The notes under the pieces: generated by a model | The model's database searches: none | What the model saw: the letters and a program-made list of their open reading frames with translations, nothing else | Told to the model about the DNA's origin: nothing | Shown here: in pieces, positions 36,629-46,313 of the stretch | Numbering within the stretch: the first letter of the stretch is position 1 | How the letters are laid out: every line of letters starts with the position of its first letter | Translations under genes and position numbers: made by a program | Assembly: GCA_035454885.1 (NCBI GenBank) | Contig: DATIGE010000003.1 | Span: 62,001-126,000 of the forward strand | Source: a bacterium | GTDB lineage: Bacteria; UBA10199; JACPAL01; GCA-016699445 | DNA length: 64,000 nucleotides | Direction: 5' to 3'

Positions 36629-38353
36629 ATGAGCGAACACAACGAACATCACGAACTCGGCTTCATCCGGACATACGTCTTTTCCATCGACCACAAGGTC
36701 ATCGGCATCCAGTATGCCATCACCGGGCTCCTCTTCCTCTTTTTCGGCTTCTGCCTCATGATGCTCATGCGCTGGCAACTGGCCTATCCCGGGGAGGCCC
36801 TCCCGCTGATCGCGTCCTGGTTCGAAAACTCGCAGATGATGCCCGGCGGCGTCATGTCCCCCGATCTCTACAACTCCTTTGGCGCCATGCACGGGACGAT
36901 CATGGTCTTCTTGGGCGTGGTTCCGCTGGCCGTCGGCGGCTTCGGCAACTACCTCGTTCCGCTCCAGATCGGCGCTCCCGACATGGCGTTTCCCAAACTG
37001 AACGCCGCCAGCTACTGGTCCTACTTCGTGGGCGGCGTCGTCATGCTTTGCAGCTTCTTCTTGCCCGGCGGCCCCGCCCAATCCGGCTGGACCTCCTATC
37101 CGCCGCTTTCCATCCTGGCCAGCACCGGGCAAACGGCCTGGCTGATCGGCATGGTCTTCTTGATCACGTCCTCGCTCTTGGGCTCGATCAACATCATCGT
37201 GACGATCGTTCAGCTCCGCGCCAAGGGGTTATCCTTTTTCCGGATGCCCTTCCTGGTCTGGGCCCAGTTCGTGACGTCCTTCCTGCTCGTTCTGGCTTTT
37301 CCTCCCCTGGAAGCGGCGGCCGTCTTCCAGCTCATGGACCGCGTGGCGGGCACGAGCTTTTTCATGCCGTCGGGCCTGGTCGTCGGCGGCATGCCGTTGC
37401 AGGTTGCCGGAGGCGGCAATCCCGTTCTGTGGCAGCATCTGTTCTGGTTCCTGGCTCACCCCGAGGTGTACGTCCTGATCCTGCCGGCGCTTGGCATCGT
37501 CACGGAAATCATCGCGAACAACACGCGCAAACCCCTCTACGGCTATAAAACGATGGTTTATTCGGTCCTCTTTCTCGGCTTCATGTCCTTCATTGTTTGG
37601 GCCCATCACATGTTCATGACCGGCATGGGGACGACGATGAGCAATTTCTTCCAGACGACGACGATGATCATCTCGATCCCGTCGGTGATCCTGATCACCT
37701 GTCTCATCATCACCCTCTGGGGAGGATCGATCCGATTCAACCTGCCCATGATGTTCGCCCTGGCCTTTCTCCCCATGTTCGCGATCGGAGGCCTCACGGG
37801 ACTGCCCTTGGGATTGGCGACCTCCGATATCTACCTGCACGACACGTACTACGTGATCGGCCATTTCCACTACGTCGTGGCCCCGGGGACCCTGTTCGCC
37901 CTCTTCGCGGGCATCTACTACTGGTACCCCAAGGTCACAGGACGGATGATGAACAATCTCCTGGGCAAGCTGCATTTCTGGATCTCGTTCCTCGCCATCA
38001 ACGGGATCTTCATGCCCATGTTCATCCAGGGCTTCGCGGGCGTTTCCCGCCGCCTGCATACGCCGAACTTTTACGCCCACGCCCAAGCGGTCCAGGGCAC
38101 GAACGTTTTCATGTCGATCAGCGCCTGGGTTCTGGGCGCGGCCCAGCTATTCTTCATCATCAATTTCTTCCTGAGTCTGAAGGCCGGCAAAAGGGCGAGC
38201 GATAATCCATGGGACGCGACGACGCTCGAGTGGGCGACGCCGACCCCCCCGCCGCACGGGAATTTCCTGCAGGAACCCGTGGTGCACCGCGGGCCTTATG
38301 AATACAGCGTCCCGGGCAAGGCCACGGACTACATCCCTCAACAGGTTTCATAA
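36629..38353 (+). CDS. ctaD: Cytochrome c oxidase subunit I
   Basis: 574 residues, the heme a / heme a3-CuB catalytic subunit. AHPEVYVLILPALG carries the CuB His and cross-linked Tyr of helix VI, WAHHMFMTG the two CuB His of helix VII, and TYYVIGHFHYV the two heme His of helix X. HGTIMVFLG near the start holds the first heme a ligand. The HPEVY tyrosine marks an A-type oxidase. An AAGGA site lies before the ATG, nine bases after coxB. Confidence 0.98.
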   Translation: MSEHNEHHELGFIRTYVFSIDHKVIGIQYAITGLLFLFFGFCLMMLMRWQLAYPGEALPLIASWFENSQMMPGGVMSPDLYNSFGAMHGTIMVFLGVVPLAVGGFGNYLVPLQIGAPDMAFPKLNAASYWSYFVGGVVMLCSFFLPGGPAQSGWTSYPPLSILASTGQTAWLIGMVFLITSSLLGSINIIVTIVQLRAKGLSFFRMPFLVWAQFVTSFLLVLAFPPLEAAAVFQLMDRVAGTSFFMPSGLVVGGMPLQVAGGGNPVLWQHLFWFLAHPEVYVLILPALGIVTEIIANNTRKPLYGYKTMVYSVLFLGFMSFIVWAHHMFMTGMGTTMSNFFQTTTMIISIPSVILITCLIITLWGGSIRFNLPMMFALAFLPMFAIGGLTGLPLGLATSDIYLHDTYYVIGHFHYVVAPGTLFALFAGIYYWYPKVTGRMMNNLLGKLHFWISFLAINGIFMPMFIQGFAGVSRRLHTPNFYAHAQAVQGTNVFMSISAWVLGAAQLFFIINFFLSLKAGKRASDNPWDATTLEWATPTPPPHGNFLQEPVVHRGPYEYSVPGKATDYIPQQVS

Positions 38354-38365
38354 TCCGGAGAATCT

Positions 38366-38965
38366 ATGTCGACCGCCGTCATCCACTATATCGATCATCC
38401 GCACCCGGTCACCGGGGTCACGAACTCCAAGCTGGGCGTATGGCTCTTCATCGCCTCCGAAGTCATGCTCTTCGGAGCCCTGTTTTCCAGCTATATCATC
38501 CTGCGAATCGGCAATCCCGCCTGGCCTCACGGCTGGATGGTCCTGAACGTCCCCTTGGCGACGCTGAACACAATGATTCTGATCACGTCGTCGGTCACCA
38601 TGGTGATGAGCTGGGCGGCCCTGATGATGAACCGGTTCGACCGCTTCCGCCTCTACATGGGGCTGACGATCCTGTTGGGGCTCGCCTTCATGGGCGTCAA
38701 GGGATTCGAATATTCCAGCAAGTTCCATCACGAGCATTTCCCCTGGACGGACAATTTCTATGGCATCTACTTCACGCTGACGGGCTTGCATGGACTGCAT
38801 GTGCTGGGCGGAATTTTGCTGAATCTTTATTTTCTGGTCACGGGGAAACGCCTCTGGACCCGAAATCCGAAGATGTTCGCCGGACGGATCGAGGCGGCGG
38901 GCCTCTATTGGCACTTCGTCGACCTGGTCTGGATTTTCCTGTTTCCGTCCATTTATCTATTATAA
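38366..38965 (+). CDS. ctaE: Cytochrome c oxidase subunit III
   Basis: 199 residues with five membrane helices. [20 protein letters not shown] at the start and [15 protein letters not shown] with [14 protein letters not shown] at the end are family hallmarks. It stabilises subunit I and its proton uptake. A GGAG site precedes the ATG, 12 bases after ctaD. Confidence 0.97.
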   Translation: MSTAVIHYIDHPHPVTGVTNSKLGVWLFIASEVMLFGALFSSYIILRIGNPAWPHGWMVLNVPLATLNTMILITSSVTMVMSWAALMMNRFDRFRLYMGLTILLGLAFMGVKGFEYSSKFHHEHFPWTDNFYGIYFTLTGLHGLHVLGGILLNLYFLVTGKRLWTRNPKMFAGRIEAAGLYWHFVDLVWIFLFPSIYLL

Positions 38966-38979
38966 AATAGGAGAAACCT

Positions 38980-39297
38980 ATGGAGCACGGGGCTGCCGCG
39001 GAAGACATCAAGAAGCACGTCCGGACCTACGTCGCCGTTTTTGTGGCCCTGGCGGGACTGACGGTCGTGACGGTGGGCGTCAGCTATATGCACCTCACCA
39101 TGCCCATCGCGGTGACGGTCGCCCTGTCCATCGCCACGATCAAGGCATCCCTGGTCGCGGCCTACTTCATGCACTTGATCTCGGAGCGCAAACTCATATT
39201 TTCCATCCTGGGGATCACCATCTCTTTCTTGATCGCCATGGTCTTCATTATTTTTTTCACGGATCGTGGTATGATGTCACACGGGATGCATTCTTAG
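38980..39297 (+). CDS. ctaF: caa3-type oxidase subunit IV
   Basis: 105 residues, three helices. VALSIATIKASLVAAYFMHL is the signature of prokaryotic oxidase subunit IV, and the C-terminal His/Met tail (MSHGMHS) is common. It probably aids assembly of the subunit I/III core. A strong AGGAG site lies upstream, 14 bases after ctaE. Confidence 0.92.
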   Translation: MEHGAAAEDIKKHVRTYVAVFVALAGLTVVTVGVSYMHLTMPIAVTVALSIATIKASLVAAYFMHLISERKLIFSILGITISFLIAMVFIIFFTDRGMMSHGMHS

Positions 39298-39299
39298 AC

Positions 39300-39707
39300 G
39301 TGTCACTCAAGAGCTTTCACATTGCCTTCATCATCGTCTCGGTCAGCCTGTCGCTTTTCATGGTGATTTGGGGCTTTCAGGGTTATCGCGTATCGCGGGA
39401 TGCGGTTTCCTTGGGCGTGGGAATCACCGGCGTCGTCGGACTCCTGGCCCTCGTGCCTTACGGGCGCTGGTTCCGGAACAAGTTCAAAAAGATGGCAGTC
39501 GTCTTGCTCGCCGCGATCTCAACCCATGCGGCGGGCCTGCCCACCGCATGGGCCTGCGCCCTCTGTTTCGGGGATTCGAACTCCGAGATGACCAGGGGGC
39601 TCAAGGCGGGGATCCTCCTCTTGATCCTAGTGGTCGCGGGCGTCTTGGCCGGCATCGCCTCCGTCGGAATCACCTGGGCCCGCCGCGCCAAGGCGCTCGA
39701 AGGCTGA
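39300..39707 (+). CDS. Small membrane protein at the end of the oxidase operon
   Basis: 135 residues with three hydrophobic segments and a central CALCFGDSNSEMTRGLKAG segment, the CxxCFGDPxS-type motif of a small protein found beside oxidase genes in many bacteria. The first half (FHIAFIIVSVSLSLFMVIWG) resembles another short oxidase-operon protein, so this may be a fusion of two. The GTG start lies two bases after the ctaF stop; the ribosome site is poor, suggesting coupling. An assembly role is inferred from position only. Confidence 0.7.
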   Translation: MSLKSFHIAFIIVSVSLSLFMVIWGFQGYRVSRDAVSLGVGITGVVGLLALVPYGRWFRNKFKKMAVVLLAAISTHAAGLPTAWACALCFGDSNSEMTRGLKAGILLLILVVAGVLAGIASVGITWARRAKALEG

Positions 39708-39768
39708 ATCCAACACCCTACGGCTTCCCCTTCGGGTGCGTTTCCGGCTCCTACTGAGCCTCCAACGT

Positions 39769-39808
39769 AAAAAAGCCCCGGTCCTTTCGAACCGAGGCTC
39801 TTTTGAAT
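39769..39808. terminator. Bidirectional terminator between the oxidase operon and the cupredoxin gene
   Basis: An A-run, a stem AGCC-CGGT/ACCG-GGCT with one mismatch and a short loop, then TTTT. It can serve the plus-strand oxidase operon and the convergent minus-strand cupredoxin gene, where the A-run becomes a six-base T-run. Confidence 0.75.
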
Positions 39809-39823
39809 TTCCGAACAAACTAA

Positions 39824-40588
39824 CTACGGCGCCGCGTAGCTGAACTCTGCGGAGGCGGCACCGGCCGCGACGGTGGCCGTCTTCGTGCCGTACTTCTCGT
39901 GCCAGGCTTCCAGGGTATAGGCCCCCGAAGGCAAGCCCGCCAGCGTGCATTCGCCCTTGTCGTCCGTCACGCAGACGTAGGGGTTGTCGTTGCCGACCAC
40001 ATAACCCGTCATCCACGGGTGCACGTCGCACTTGAACTTGGTGACTCCGGCCGCGATCGTTTTCTCGATGTCTTTCGCGCCCTTCATCTGGGCCTGGTTG
40101 AATCCCGTTGTCGTGCCCATGTAGGTGTGCACGTTGTGCATGATCGGATCGCCGTTCTTGATGATCAGTTTCTGGCCCGTCACGCCGGCCACGACGCGCG
40201 GCGCGTACATGCAGTTGCTCTGATCGATCTCCTTCGATTCGGCCGGCGGGGTCGCCGAGGCCGCGGCCCCCTGCGAAACGCGAACAACGACGTTCTTGAG
40301 CGTTCCGTTCGAATTCACGACGACCTCCTGATCGTTCATCGGGGTCTTGCCGCAGAAGGGATCGGCGTCACGCTTCAGCTTGGGCATAGCGGGGGCCGTC
40401 CCCGTGAATTTCACGACCACCTTCAAACCGGCCGCGGCAGGGGCGGCGGCAGGGGCGGCGGCCGGAGCGGCCGCAGGCGCCGCGGGAGCCGGTTTGGCCG
40501 CCGGCGCAGGCTGGGACTGGCACTCCTGGTTCAGGAACACGTTTGCGGCCAACAGGGCCGCGACGGTCAACACGGTCTTGGTTCTCAT
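39824..40588 (-). CDS. Exported cupredoxin-like / carboxypeptidase-regulatory-like protein
   Basis: 254 residues. A hydrophobic export signal (TVLTVAALLAANVFL) is followed by an Ala/Pro linker (about 27-55) and a beta-sandwich. MHNVHTYM and CDVHPWM provide His, Cys, His and Met at the spacing of a type 1 copper site. The C-terminal part (GECTLAGLPSGAYTLEAWHE) is a carboxypeptidase regulatory-like/TonB-plug-type domain. ATG 40588 has an AGGAG site. It may carry electrons between the bc-like complex and the oxidase, or store copper. Its paralogue lies 84 bases upstream. Confidence 0.78.
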   Translation of the reverse strand: MRTKTVLTVAALLAANVFLNQECQSQPAPAAKPAPAAPAAAPAAAPAAAPAAAGLKVVVKFTGTAPAMPKLKRDADPFCGKTPMNDQEVVVNSNGTLKNVVVRVSQGAAASATPPAESKEIDQSNCMYAPRVVAGVTGQKLIIKNGDPIMHNVHTYMGTTTGFNQAQMKGAKDIEKTIAAGVTKFKCDVHPWMTGYVVGNDNPYVCVTDDKGECTLAGLPSGAYTLEAWHEKYGTKTATVAAGAASAEFSYAAP

Positions 40589-40672
40589 AGTCTTTCTCTC
40601 CTTTTTAGGGCCCGTATGTTTGTGAAACGGCGCGTCAAAAGTCAAGGGTGTTCGCGGCCTTACCGGTCCGTG

Positions 40673-41461
40673 CTATTTGACAAGCCGGATGGGGAGAATG
40701 TTGACGTCGAGACGACTAATGTTTTGGGAAATGTAGGGATCCTTTGGAAAAATCTGGCTGACGAGTTGCTTACGATTGAAGTCCAGTCTGAGATTCTCGC
40801 CTTCACGGACCACCACACGCCTCGTCTCTGAGCCCAAGACTCTGTGCCAAATGTTGGCCGTATAATCGCCGGCCGGGACGTCCCTGATCTCGAAAAAACC
40901 TTCCGCATTCGAAACGGCATAGTATGGGTTTGCGGCCACAACGATCCAGGCCGTCTCCCAGTCATGGATTCCGCAACGCACCTGAAGAATCTCCCGATGG
41001 TCGAAGCGAACTGTGACGCGGGAAACCCCCTTCGGCTGTGCCACATCGATGGGCGGATTGGTCCGCCCCATCGTGATCAGGTCATGATTTAGATGGTCTT
41101 CATTGAGGACAACAACATCCCGTCCGGGGGCGACGATCAGGACGGGGGGTTCAAGCCGGCACTTCTTGTGTCTCAGGACAAAGCCGCCTGAAGGCTCGGG
41201 AAACGCGCGCCCGTCTCCCGCGATGCCTTGAAGGGAGACGACGGTATTGGCCACACCTCCCCTTTTGCCCAGGGCCAAGTCCTCGAGAACCGCCTCAGGG
41301 CCGCATACGGCTGCATCCACGGTGATCGGCCGGTGTTTGGCGGGCAAGGGAGCCCCCTGATACCGGATGAAGCCGGAGATCGCGCCCCCGGCCCATGCCT
41401 GGACAGGAGCGAAATGGATGGCGACGACCGCCAAGGCAGCCGCCAAAACGGAAAGTCTCAT
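40673..41461 (-). CDS. Exported cupredoxin-like protein, paralogue lacking the axial Met
   Basis: 262 residues with a clear signal peptide (cut after VQAWA). It aligns with the next gene: NEDHLNHDL, CGIHDWE and FFEIRDVPAGDYTANIWH correspond to the copper-site His, the Cys-His segment and the C-terminal domain. The position that is Met in CDVHPWM of the paralogue is Glu here (HDWE), so copper binding would differ or be lost. It overlaps the cytochrome c gene by 4 bases, so it belongs to the bc-complex operon. Confidence 0.72.
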   Translation of the reverse strand: MRLSVLAAALAVVAIHFAPVQAWAGGAISGFIRYQGAPLPAKHRPITVDAAVCGPEAVLEDLALGKRGGVANTVVSLQGIAGDGRAFPEPSGGFVLRHKKCRLEPPVLIVAPGRDVVVLNEDHLNHDLITMGRTNPPIDVAQPKGVSRVTVRFDHREILQVRCGIHDWETAWIVVAANPYYAVSNAEGFFEIRDVPAGDYTANIWHRVLGSETRRVVVREGENLRLDFNRKQLVSQIFPKDPYISQNISRLDVNILPIRLVK

Positions 41462-44130
41462 TGCGAGGGAGTCGTCGACGCGTGGGAGGGAGAGGTTGCG
41501 CCCAAAGTCATGAGGTAATCCCGAATCGCCTCCGCCTGTTTCTGACGGCTGCCGCCGAGAATGTCCTGCGGGGCGGCGTCATCCGTGGGGAGGAAGGCCG
41601 GCATCTTGACGCCGGGGGTGAATTTTTGGGCATCTTTGACCCATTCGGGGATGAAATCATGCCGGATCCGTTCCCTCGCCAGGGCCAGATCCGGCCCCCA
41701 CTGTTCCGGCGCGGAGGTCGGCGTCACACTCCCCTGAATATGGCAGGACCAGCAGCTGAAGTAATCGCGCGAGACCAGCTTTTCTCCGGCCGCCACCATT
41801 TCCGGATCGGCCGGCATTTCGGGAACCGTCGAGAAATCCGCCGGAACTTTGTCCAATGCTGAGAAGTACTTGATGATCGTGTTTGCCTCATCATCCGAAA
41901 ACTTGAACGTCGGCATGCGAACCTCGATCCAGGGCCGCAATTTCGTCCTGGAGGGATCCTTCAGGAACGAGAACATCCAGGTCGGCCTCACCCGGGCGCC
42001 GATCCCCATCAGATTGGGCGGGGCCTTGTCGGCGCCGACGATGCTTTCGATGAGGCGTCCTTCCCCTTCGATCAAATGGCAACCTTTGCAATTCAAGCGC
42101 TCGACCAAGCGGCGGCCGTCATCGATCTCGACCTGATGCGCATTTTTCTTGGTCATGAGGAAACGTTCGGGCACATCCTCCTTCTTCATGCCTTTGAGGA
42201 AGACGACGAGGGCATGGATCTCTTCATCCGAAAGCCCGAAGTTGGGCATGCGCGAAGAGGTTCGCTCGGTCAGGTACATCCGGGGATTCTTGAGTTTGCC
42301 CGCCGCCCAATCATCCCACGTCCTCGGAATCTTCGTGTCCCCGAAGTCGAGCTCGGCGATGTCCTTCCTCCCAAACGCGGTCAGTTCAACCGACAGTTTG
42401 GATGTGTCCTCGAAACCCTTGATGTTGTGACAACCGTAACACCCATATTGTGAGACGAGGAGGAACCCCTTCTTGGCATTTTCCGGGTCCTTTAGTCTTT
42501 GCTGAAGCGCCTCATCGGGGGTCTGAGGCTGGCCGTTTTGCGCCAGGAAGGCCGTGATGTCCGCCGCCTCCTCCCGGCTCAGCCGGAGGCTGGGCATGCG
42601 GGCCGTTGGATTGTAGGATTTCGGGTCCTGAATCCAGTTGTAGATCCAGTCGGCGTTGGTCTTGGAGGCAATCTTGTCGAGGGCCGGGGCCAAACCCGTC
42701 CCCTTGTCGCCCAGCGTGTGGCAGCCATAGCATCCGACGGTCTCAAAAAGCTTCTTGCCGCTTTCGGCGTTTCCTCCGGGGAATTTTCCGAAGGGCAAAG
42801 GGTAAGGCTGGGAGGATTGCAGCAGGTAGGCGGCCACCTTTTCCACCTGCCCCGGCTCGTCGATGTCCAGGGGGGCCTTGGGCATGTTCGCGTGAGGCAA
42901 ATAGTCGCGGGGATTCTTGATCCACGCGATCAGCCATTCCGGCTGGACCTTATAGGCCACCCTGGCAAGCGACGGGCCGACCTTCGGGGCGCTTTCGAAC
43001 CCCTTGATCGTGTGGCACCCGGTGCATCCCTTGTTCCAAAAGAGTCTCTTTCCCTTCATGGCCACCGGTGCATGCTCCAGTTTCCATTGGTCCTGATGGC
43101 ACTTGTTGCAGGAGGCCTCGACGAATTCCTTGCGCAGGAGGGGTTCCGCCCAATGGTGCACGATTCCGTGGGCAAAGTCGCCTTCCTCCAGCGGCTCGTG
43201 CTCGATTTGCGTCGCACGACCCTGGCCGCCGTGGCACGTGGTGCAGCCGAACTGCTCCGGAGGGTGCTTGCCCAGAATCTCCTCGCGGTGGGGATGCGTC
43301 GCAAACGGCTGCTTTTCGTTCTCAAAACCGGCGCGGTTGATCGCTACGTGACAGGACTCGCACCGGTCCACCGTTCCCCAGGCGATGACCCCGCCCTTGC
43401 CCAAGTCATCGATGACCGTTTGCTTGATGTCGAGCCCCCGGCCCCGGATCGCCTCCATCTTCTTGTCAAACTTTTCGAGGGCCTCGCCGTATTTCTTTTC
43501 GGCGGTTTTCCACTTCTTGAGTTCCAACTGATAGGTGTCGAGGACCTTCTGGACCTCGGCGACCCGATCCTCCTTCCCCGCCACGGCCTTCTTCAGTTCG
43601 ACGATGCGGTTCTCAAGCTCGTAGTACTGTTTCTTGCGCTCTTCGGCCTCTTTGTCATGCCCATGAAAAATGGCGTGTTTCCATTCGTAGAAAACTTCGT
43701 CCTGGTCCGCCTTGGCGAAGCCCAAGACCTGCTTGGCGTCGGATAGCTCGATGCCTCGCTTCTTCAGTTCTTTCAGGGCATCCTGATATTCTTTGCCGTC
43801 CATCCGGATTTCGGCCTCTTCGATCCTCAAGCGGATTTTGCGCAAGGACAGCTGATCATCGGAAAGCGGCGGAGCCGGTGGCACGGGGTCCGGAAGCTGG
43901 TCGCGGCGCTTATCTTCGGCTTCGATGGACTGTTGAGTCTTCTCGTATTCCTCTTCGACCTTTTTGAGCTCCAGCCGGTTGAATTCCCTTTGGTAGCCCT
44001 TCCAGGACCGGCGCGCGATGAATTCGCTGTAGAAGGCCCAGACGGAAACGAGAAAAAAGAGGGAGCCCAGCAGGAACCAGAGCTTGGTATAGGACTTCTT
44101 CTCGATGGGGTCGGTTTCAGCGGGAGGCAT
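41458..44130 (-). CDS. Membrane-anchored octaheme cytochrome c
   Basis: 890 residues. One N-terminal membrane helix (about 15-37), a long charged coiled coil (about 45-240), then eight CxxCH heme sites: CESCH, CTTCH, CNKCH, CTGCH, CYGCH twice, CKGCH and CWSCH. The last several belong to repeated mono-heme cytochrome c modules with Met ligands in phrases like RMPSLRLSREE and RMPNFGLSDEE. It follows the split cytochrome b genes by one base and probably replaces cytochrome c1/f as electron acceptor of the Rieske/b complex. The long coiled coil is unusual for such a subunit. Confidence 0.88.
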   Translation of the reverse strand: MPPAETDPIEKKSYTKLWFLLGSLFFLVSVWAFYSEFIARRSWKGYQREFNRLELKKVEEEYEKTQQSIEAEDKRRDQLPDPVPPAPPLSDDQLSLRKIRLRIEEAEIRMDGKEYQDALKELKKRGIELSDAKQVLGFAKADQDEVFYEWKHAIFHGHDKEAEERKKQYYELENRIVELKKAVAGKEDRVAEVQKVLDTYQLELKKWKTAEKKYGEALEKFDKKMEAIRGRGLDIKQTVIDDLGKGGVIAWGTVDRCESCHVAINRAGFENEKQPFATHPHREEILGKHPPEQFGCTTCHGGQGRATQIEHEPLEEGDFAHGIVHHWAEPLLRKEFVEASCNKCHQDQWKLEHAPVAMKGKRLFWNKGCTGCHTIKGFESAPKVGPSLARVAYKVQPEWLIAWIKNPRDYLPHANMPKAPLDIDEPGQVEKVAAYLLQSSQPYPLPFGKFPGGNAESGKKLFETVGCYGCHTLGDKGTGLAPALDKIASKTNADWIYNWIQDPKSYNPTARMPSLRLSREEAADITAFLAQNGQPQTPDEALQQRLKDPENAKKGFLLVSQYGCYGCHNIKGFEDTSKLSVELTAFGRKDIAELDFGDTKIPRTWDDWAAGKLKNPRMYLTERTSSRMPNFGLSDEEIHALVVFLKGMKKEDVPERFLMTKKNAHQVEIDDGRRLVERLNCKGCHLIEGEGRLIESIVGADKAPPNLMGIGARVRPTWMFSFLKDPSRTKLRPWIEVRMPTFKFSDDEANTIIKYFSALDKVPADFSTVPEMPADPEMVAAGEKLVSRDYFSCWSCHIQGSVTPTSAPEQWGPDLALARERIRHDFIPEWVKDAQKFTPGVKMPAFLPTDDAAPQDILGGSRQKQAEAIRDYLMTLGATSPSHASTTPSQ

Positions 44131-44131
44131 A

Positions 44132-44926
44132 TCAGATGTTCAGCCCGATCCAGGGATAAGTGACGATGTACTTGATGTTGAAGGTCCAGCGCAGAATCAT
44201 CTTGATCGGCAACGCCATCATGGTCAGAAACAAGAAGGCCGTCAGCCCGTAGCGGATCGGACCCAATTCCTGGAGCACCGGGCTCTTCTTGACCTTCCAG
44301 AGATAGAAAACCACCCCGATCAGATAGTACGCCCCGATCAGGCCCGTCCCAAAAACGGCCTGAACCACGGTGTTCCGCAGTAAGTCGATTCCCAGATGCT
44401 GCGCGAGAAAGATGTTCAGGTCGATGTTGGTCAGGGCCACGACCTTGTGCGTGTCCCAGTCCTGCCAGGGCATGAAGAAGTTCCAGCCCGGTCCGCGGAA
44501 GAAGACGCCAATGATGATCAGGAACACCCAGAGGATGAGAAACCCGAAGCCGAAAACGGAGACGGCGAACTTGCGTTCCGTGAACGTGTAATAGCCCACC
44601 CCCTTCTTGTTGATGTCGAGATACGGGATGAGCATGAGCCCCACGATGATGAGGCTGGGCAGAACGACACCGGCGTACCAGGGGTCGAAGTAAACCAGCA
44701 TTTCCTGGAGGCCCAGGAAGTACCAGGGCGCCTTGGAGGGGTTCGGCGTCCTGGTCGGGTTGGCCGGTTCCTCCATCGGGGCATCGATCACGATAGACCA
44801 GACCGTAATCAAGATCAGGGAGATCAGCCCGACGATGAACTCCGCCTTCACCAGGTGGGGCCACGTATGAACCTTGTCCGGGGACAGGCTCGAAGCCGGA
44901 ACGATTTTCTTTTGTTCTTCCGCCAT
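44132..44926 (-). CDS. petD: Cytochrome b C-terminal part (subunit IV / PetD-like)
   Basis: 264 residues. ANPTRTPNPSKAPWYFLGLQE holds the Qo-site loop; the PEWY motif of other complexes is APWY here. Three or more helices follow (to IVTYPWIGL), with extra C-terminal helices beyond the usual three of subunit IV. It lies three bases after cytochrome b6 and one base before the cytochrome c gene. Confidence 0.9.
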   Translation of the reverse strand: MAEEQKKIVPASSLSPDKVHTWPHLVKAEFIVGLISLILITVWSIVIDAPMEEPANPTRTPNPSKAPWYFLGLQEMLVYFDPWYAGVVLPSLIIVGLMLIPYLDINKKGVGYYTFTERKFAVSVFGFGFLILWVFLIIIGVFFRGPGWNFFMPWQDWDTHKVVALTNIDLNIFLAQHLGIDLLRNTVVQAVFGTGLIGAYYLIGVVFYLWKVKKSPVLQELGPIRYGLTAFLFLTMMALPIKMILRWTFNIKYIVTYPWIGLNI

Positions 44927-44929
44927 AGG

Positions 44930-45733
44930 CTAAAGAGGACCCGAGATCCCCCCATCCTTCCGGACGCGCCAGAAATGCACGATGATCAGGACCGCCGTCG
45001 CGATCGGAATGAAAATGCAATGAAGCACGTAGAACCGCAGGAGCGTCGGCGCCGCCACAATCGTACCGCCCGTGAGAAGCGACCGGGCGTCGTAACGCGG
45101 CGTGATCAGGCCGGTTAATTCGCGCATCTGCTCGGCCAACGGTCCCTCATGACCCATGAGCGGGGTCGCGCGCGCCATGTTCGTGCCGACCGTCACCGCC
45201 CAAATGGCCAGCTGGTCCCAGGGCAGCAGATAACCCGTGAAGGAGAGCAGGAAGGTGAGCACGAGAAGAATGACGCCGACGATCCAGTTGAACTCGCGGG
45301 GCGGCTTGTAGGAGCCCGTCAGGAAGACCCGGAACATATGAAGCATGACCAGGATGACCATCCCGTGGGCCGCCCACCGGTGCATGTTGCGCATGATCAT
45401 GCCGAACGGGACGTCGAACTGAAGATACTTCATGTCGACGAAGGCGTATTCAGCCACCGGCCGGTAGTAGAACATGAGGATGACGCCCGTGACCGTGAGG
45501 ATTAAGAAGAAAAGAAACGTCAGCCCCCCCGCGCACCAGGTGTACGAAATCTTGATCCCGTGCCTCCTCATCTTGGAGGGGTGCAGGTGCAGGAAGACGT
45601 TCGAGGCCGTCATCAACACGCGGTTGCGCGGCGTATCTTTATACCCGTGCCGGAAGATCGACTTCCAGACGGTGGAATCGACGACGACCTTGCGGATTTC
45701 CTCGTACTTCTCTTTGAGTTGAATCAGTTTCAT
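44930..45733 (-). CDS. petB: Cytochrome b6-like subunit (cytochrome b N-terminal part)
   Basis: 267 residues, four helices. The bis-His heme ligands are in [22 protein letters not shown] and [48 protein letters not shown] is the conserved quinol-site stretch. The N-terminal region (about 35 residues before the first helix) is amphipathic. It sits nine bases after the Rieske gene. Confidence 0.94.
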   Translation of the reverse strand: MKLIQLKEKYEEIRKVVVDSTVWKSIFRHGYKDTPRNRVLMTASNVFLHLHPSKMRRHGIKISYTWCAGGLTFLFFLILTVTGVILMFYYRPVAEYAFVDMKYLQFDVPFGMIMRNMHRWAAHGMVILVMLHMFRVFLTGSYKPPREFNWIVGVILLVLTFLLSFTGYLLPWDQLAIWAVTVGTNMARATPLMGHEGPLAEQMRELTGLITPRYDARSLLTGGTIVAAPTLLRFYVLHCIFIPIATAVLIIVHFWRVRKDGGISGPL

Positions 45734-45742
45734 AAGCGATGC

Positions 45743-46279
45743 CTAGAGAGTGACGAAAGAGTCGGACTCCTCCCACTGGCCCTTTTCGAACAGGAATTTC
45801 TTGCTCTTGTCGACCACGAGATTGCCTTCCTCGTCCAGGCGAATCGCCAGGCGCTCCAACGGACGCGGGGCCGGCCCCTCGAAATTGATCCCCTCCTTGG
45901 TGAAACCGCTCCCGTGGCAGGGGCACTTGAACTTGCCCTCCAAGGGCAGCCAGCGGGGCGTGCAGCCCAGGTGAGTGCAGATCGCCTGGATGGCGATGAT
46001 CTTGTCGCCCTCCCGTTCGATCCAGACGCGCTGTTCCTCCTTGAATTTCTCGCTCACCTCTCCGTCCTGATAATCCGACGGCCTACCGGCCTTGAAGATG
46101 GGGGACGGCTCAAAGAGGACGCGCGGAAACATGAAGCGCAGGAAGCCAAGCAGACCGAGTCCGATCGCGGACAGAAAGGCGCCCCATCCCGCAAAACCCA
46201 AAAAATCGCGGCGCGTCCACAGATTGGCGTCGTCCGCTTTTTTCGACAGCTTCTGGCTTTCGGGAATGGTCGTTTGCAT
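45743..46279 (-). CDS. petC: Rieske 2Fe-2S protein
   Basis: 178 residues. A twin-arginine-like leader (TRRDFLGFAGWGAF) with one helix anchors it. The 2Fe-2S ligands are in CTHLGC and CPCHGSGF. It accepts electrons from quinol in the b6f/bc-like complex. It is the first gene of the operon Rieske, b6, subunit IV, octaheme cytochrome c, cupredoxin. It starts 34 bases downstream of the miaA stop. Confidence 0.95.
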   Translation of the reverse strand: MQTTIPESQKLSKKADDANLWTRRDFLGFAGWGAFLSAIGLGLLGFLRFMFPRVLFEPSPIFKAGRPSDYQDGEVSEKFKEEQRVWIEREGDKIIAIQAICTHLGCTPRWLPLEGKFKCPCHGSGFTKEGINFEGPAPRPLERLAIRLDEEGNLVVDKSKKFLFEKGQWEESDSFVTL

Positions 46280-46313
46280 GGTTAAAAAAAATTCGCGCGC
46301 ACAATAGCAACCA

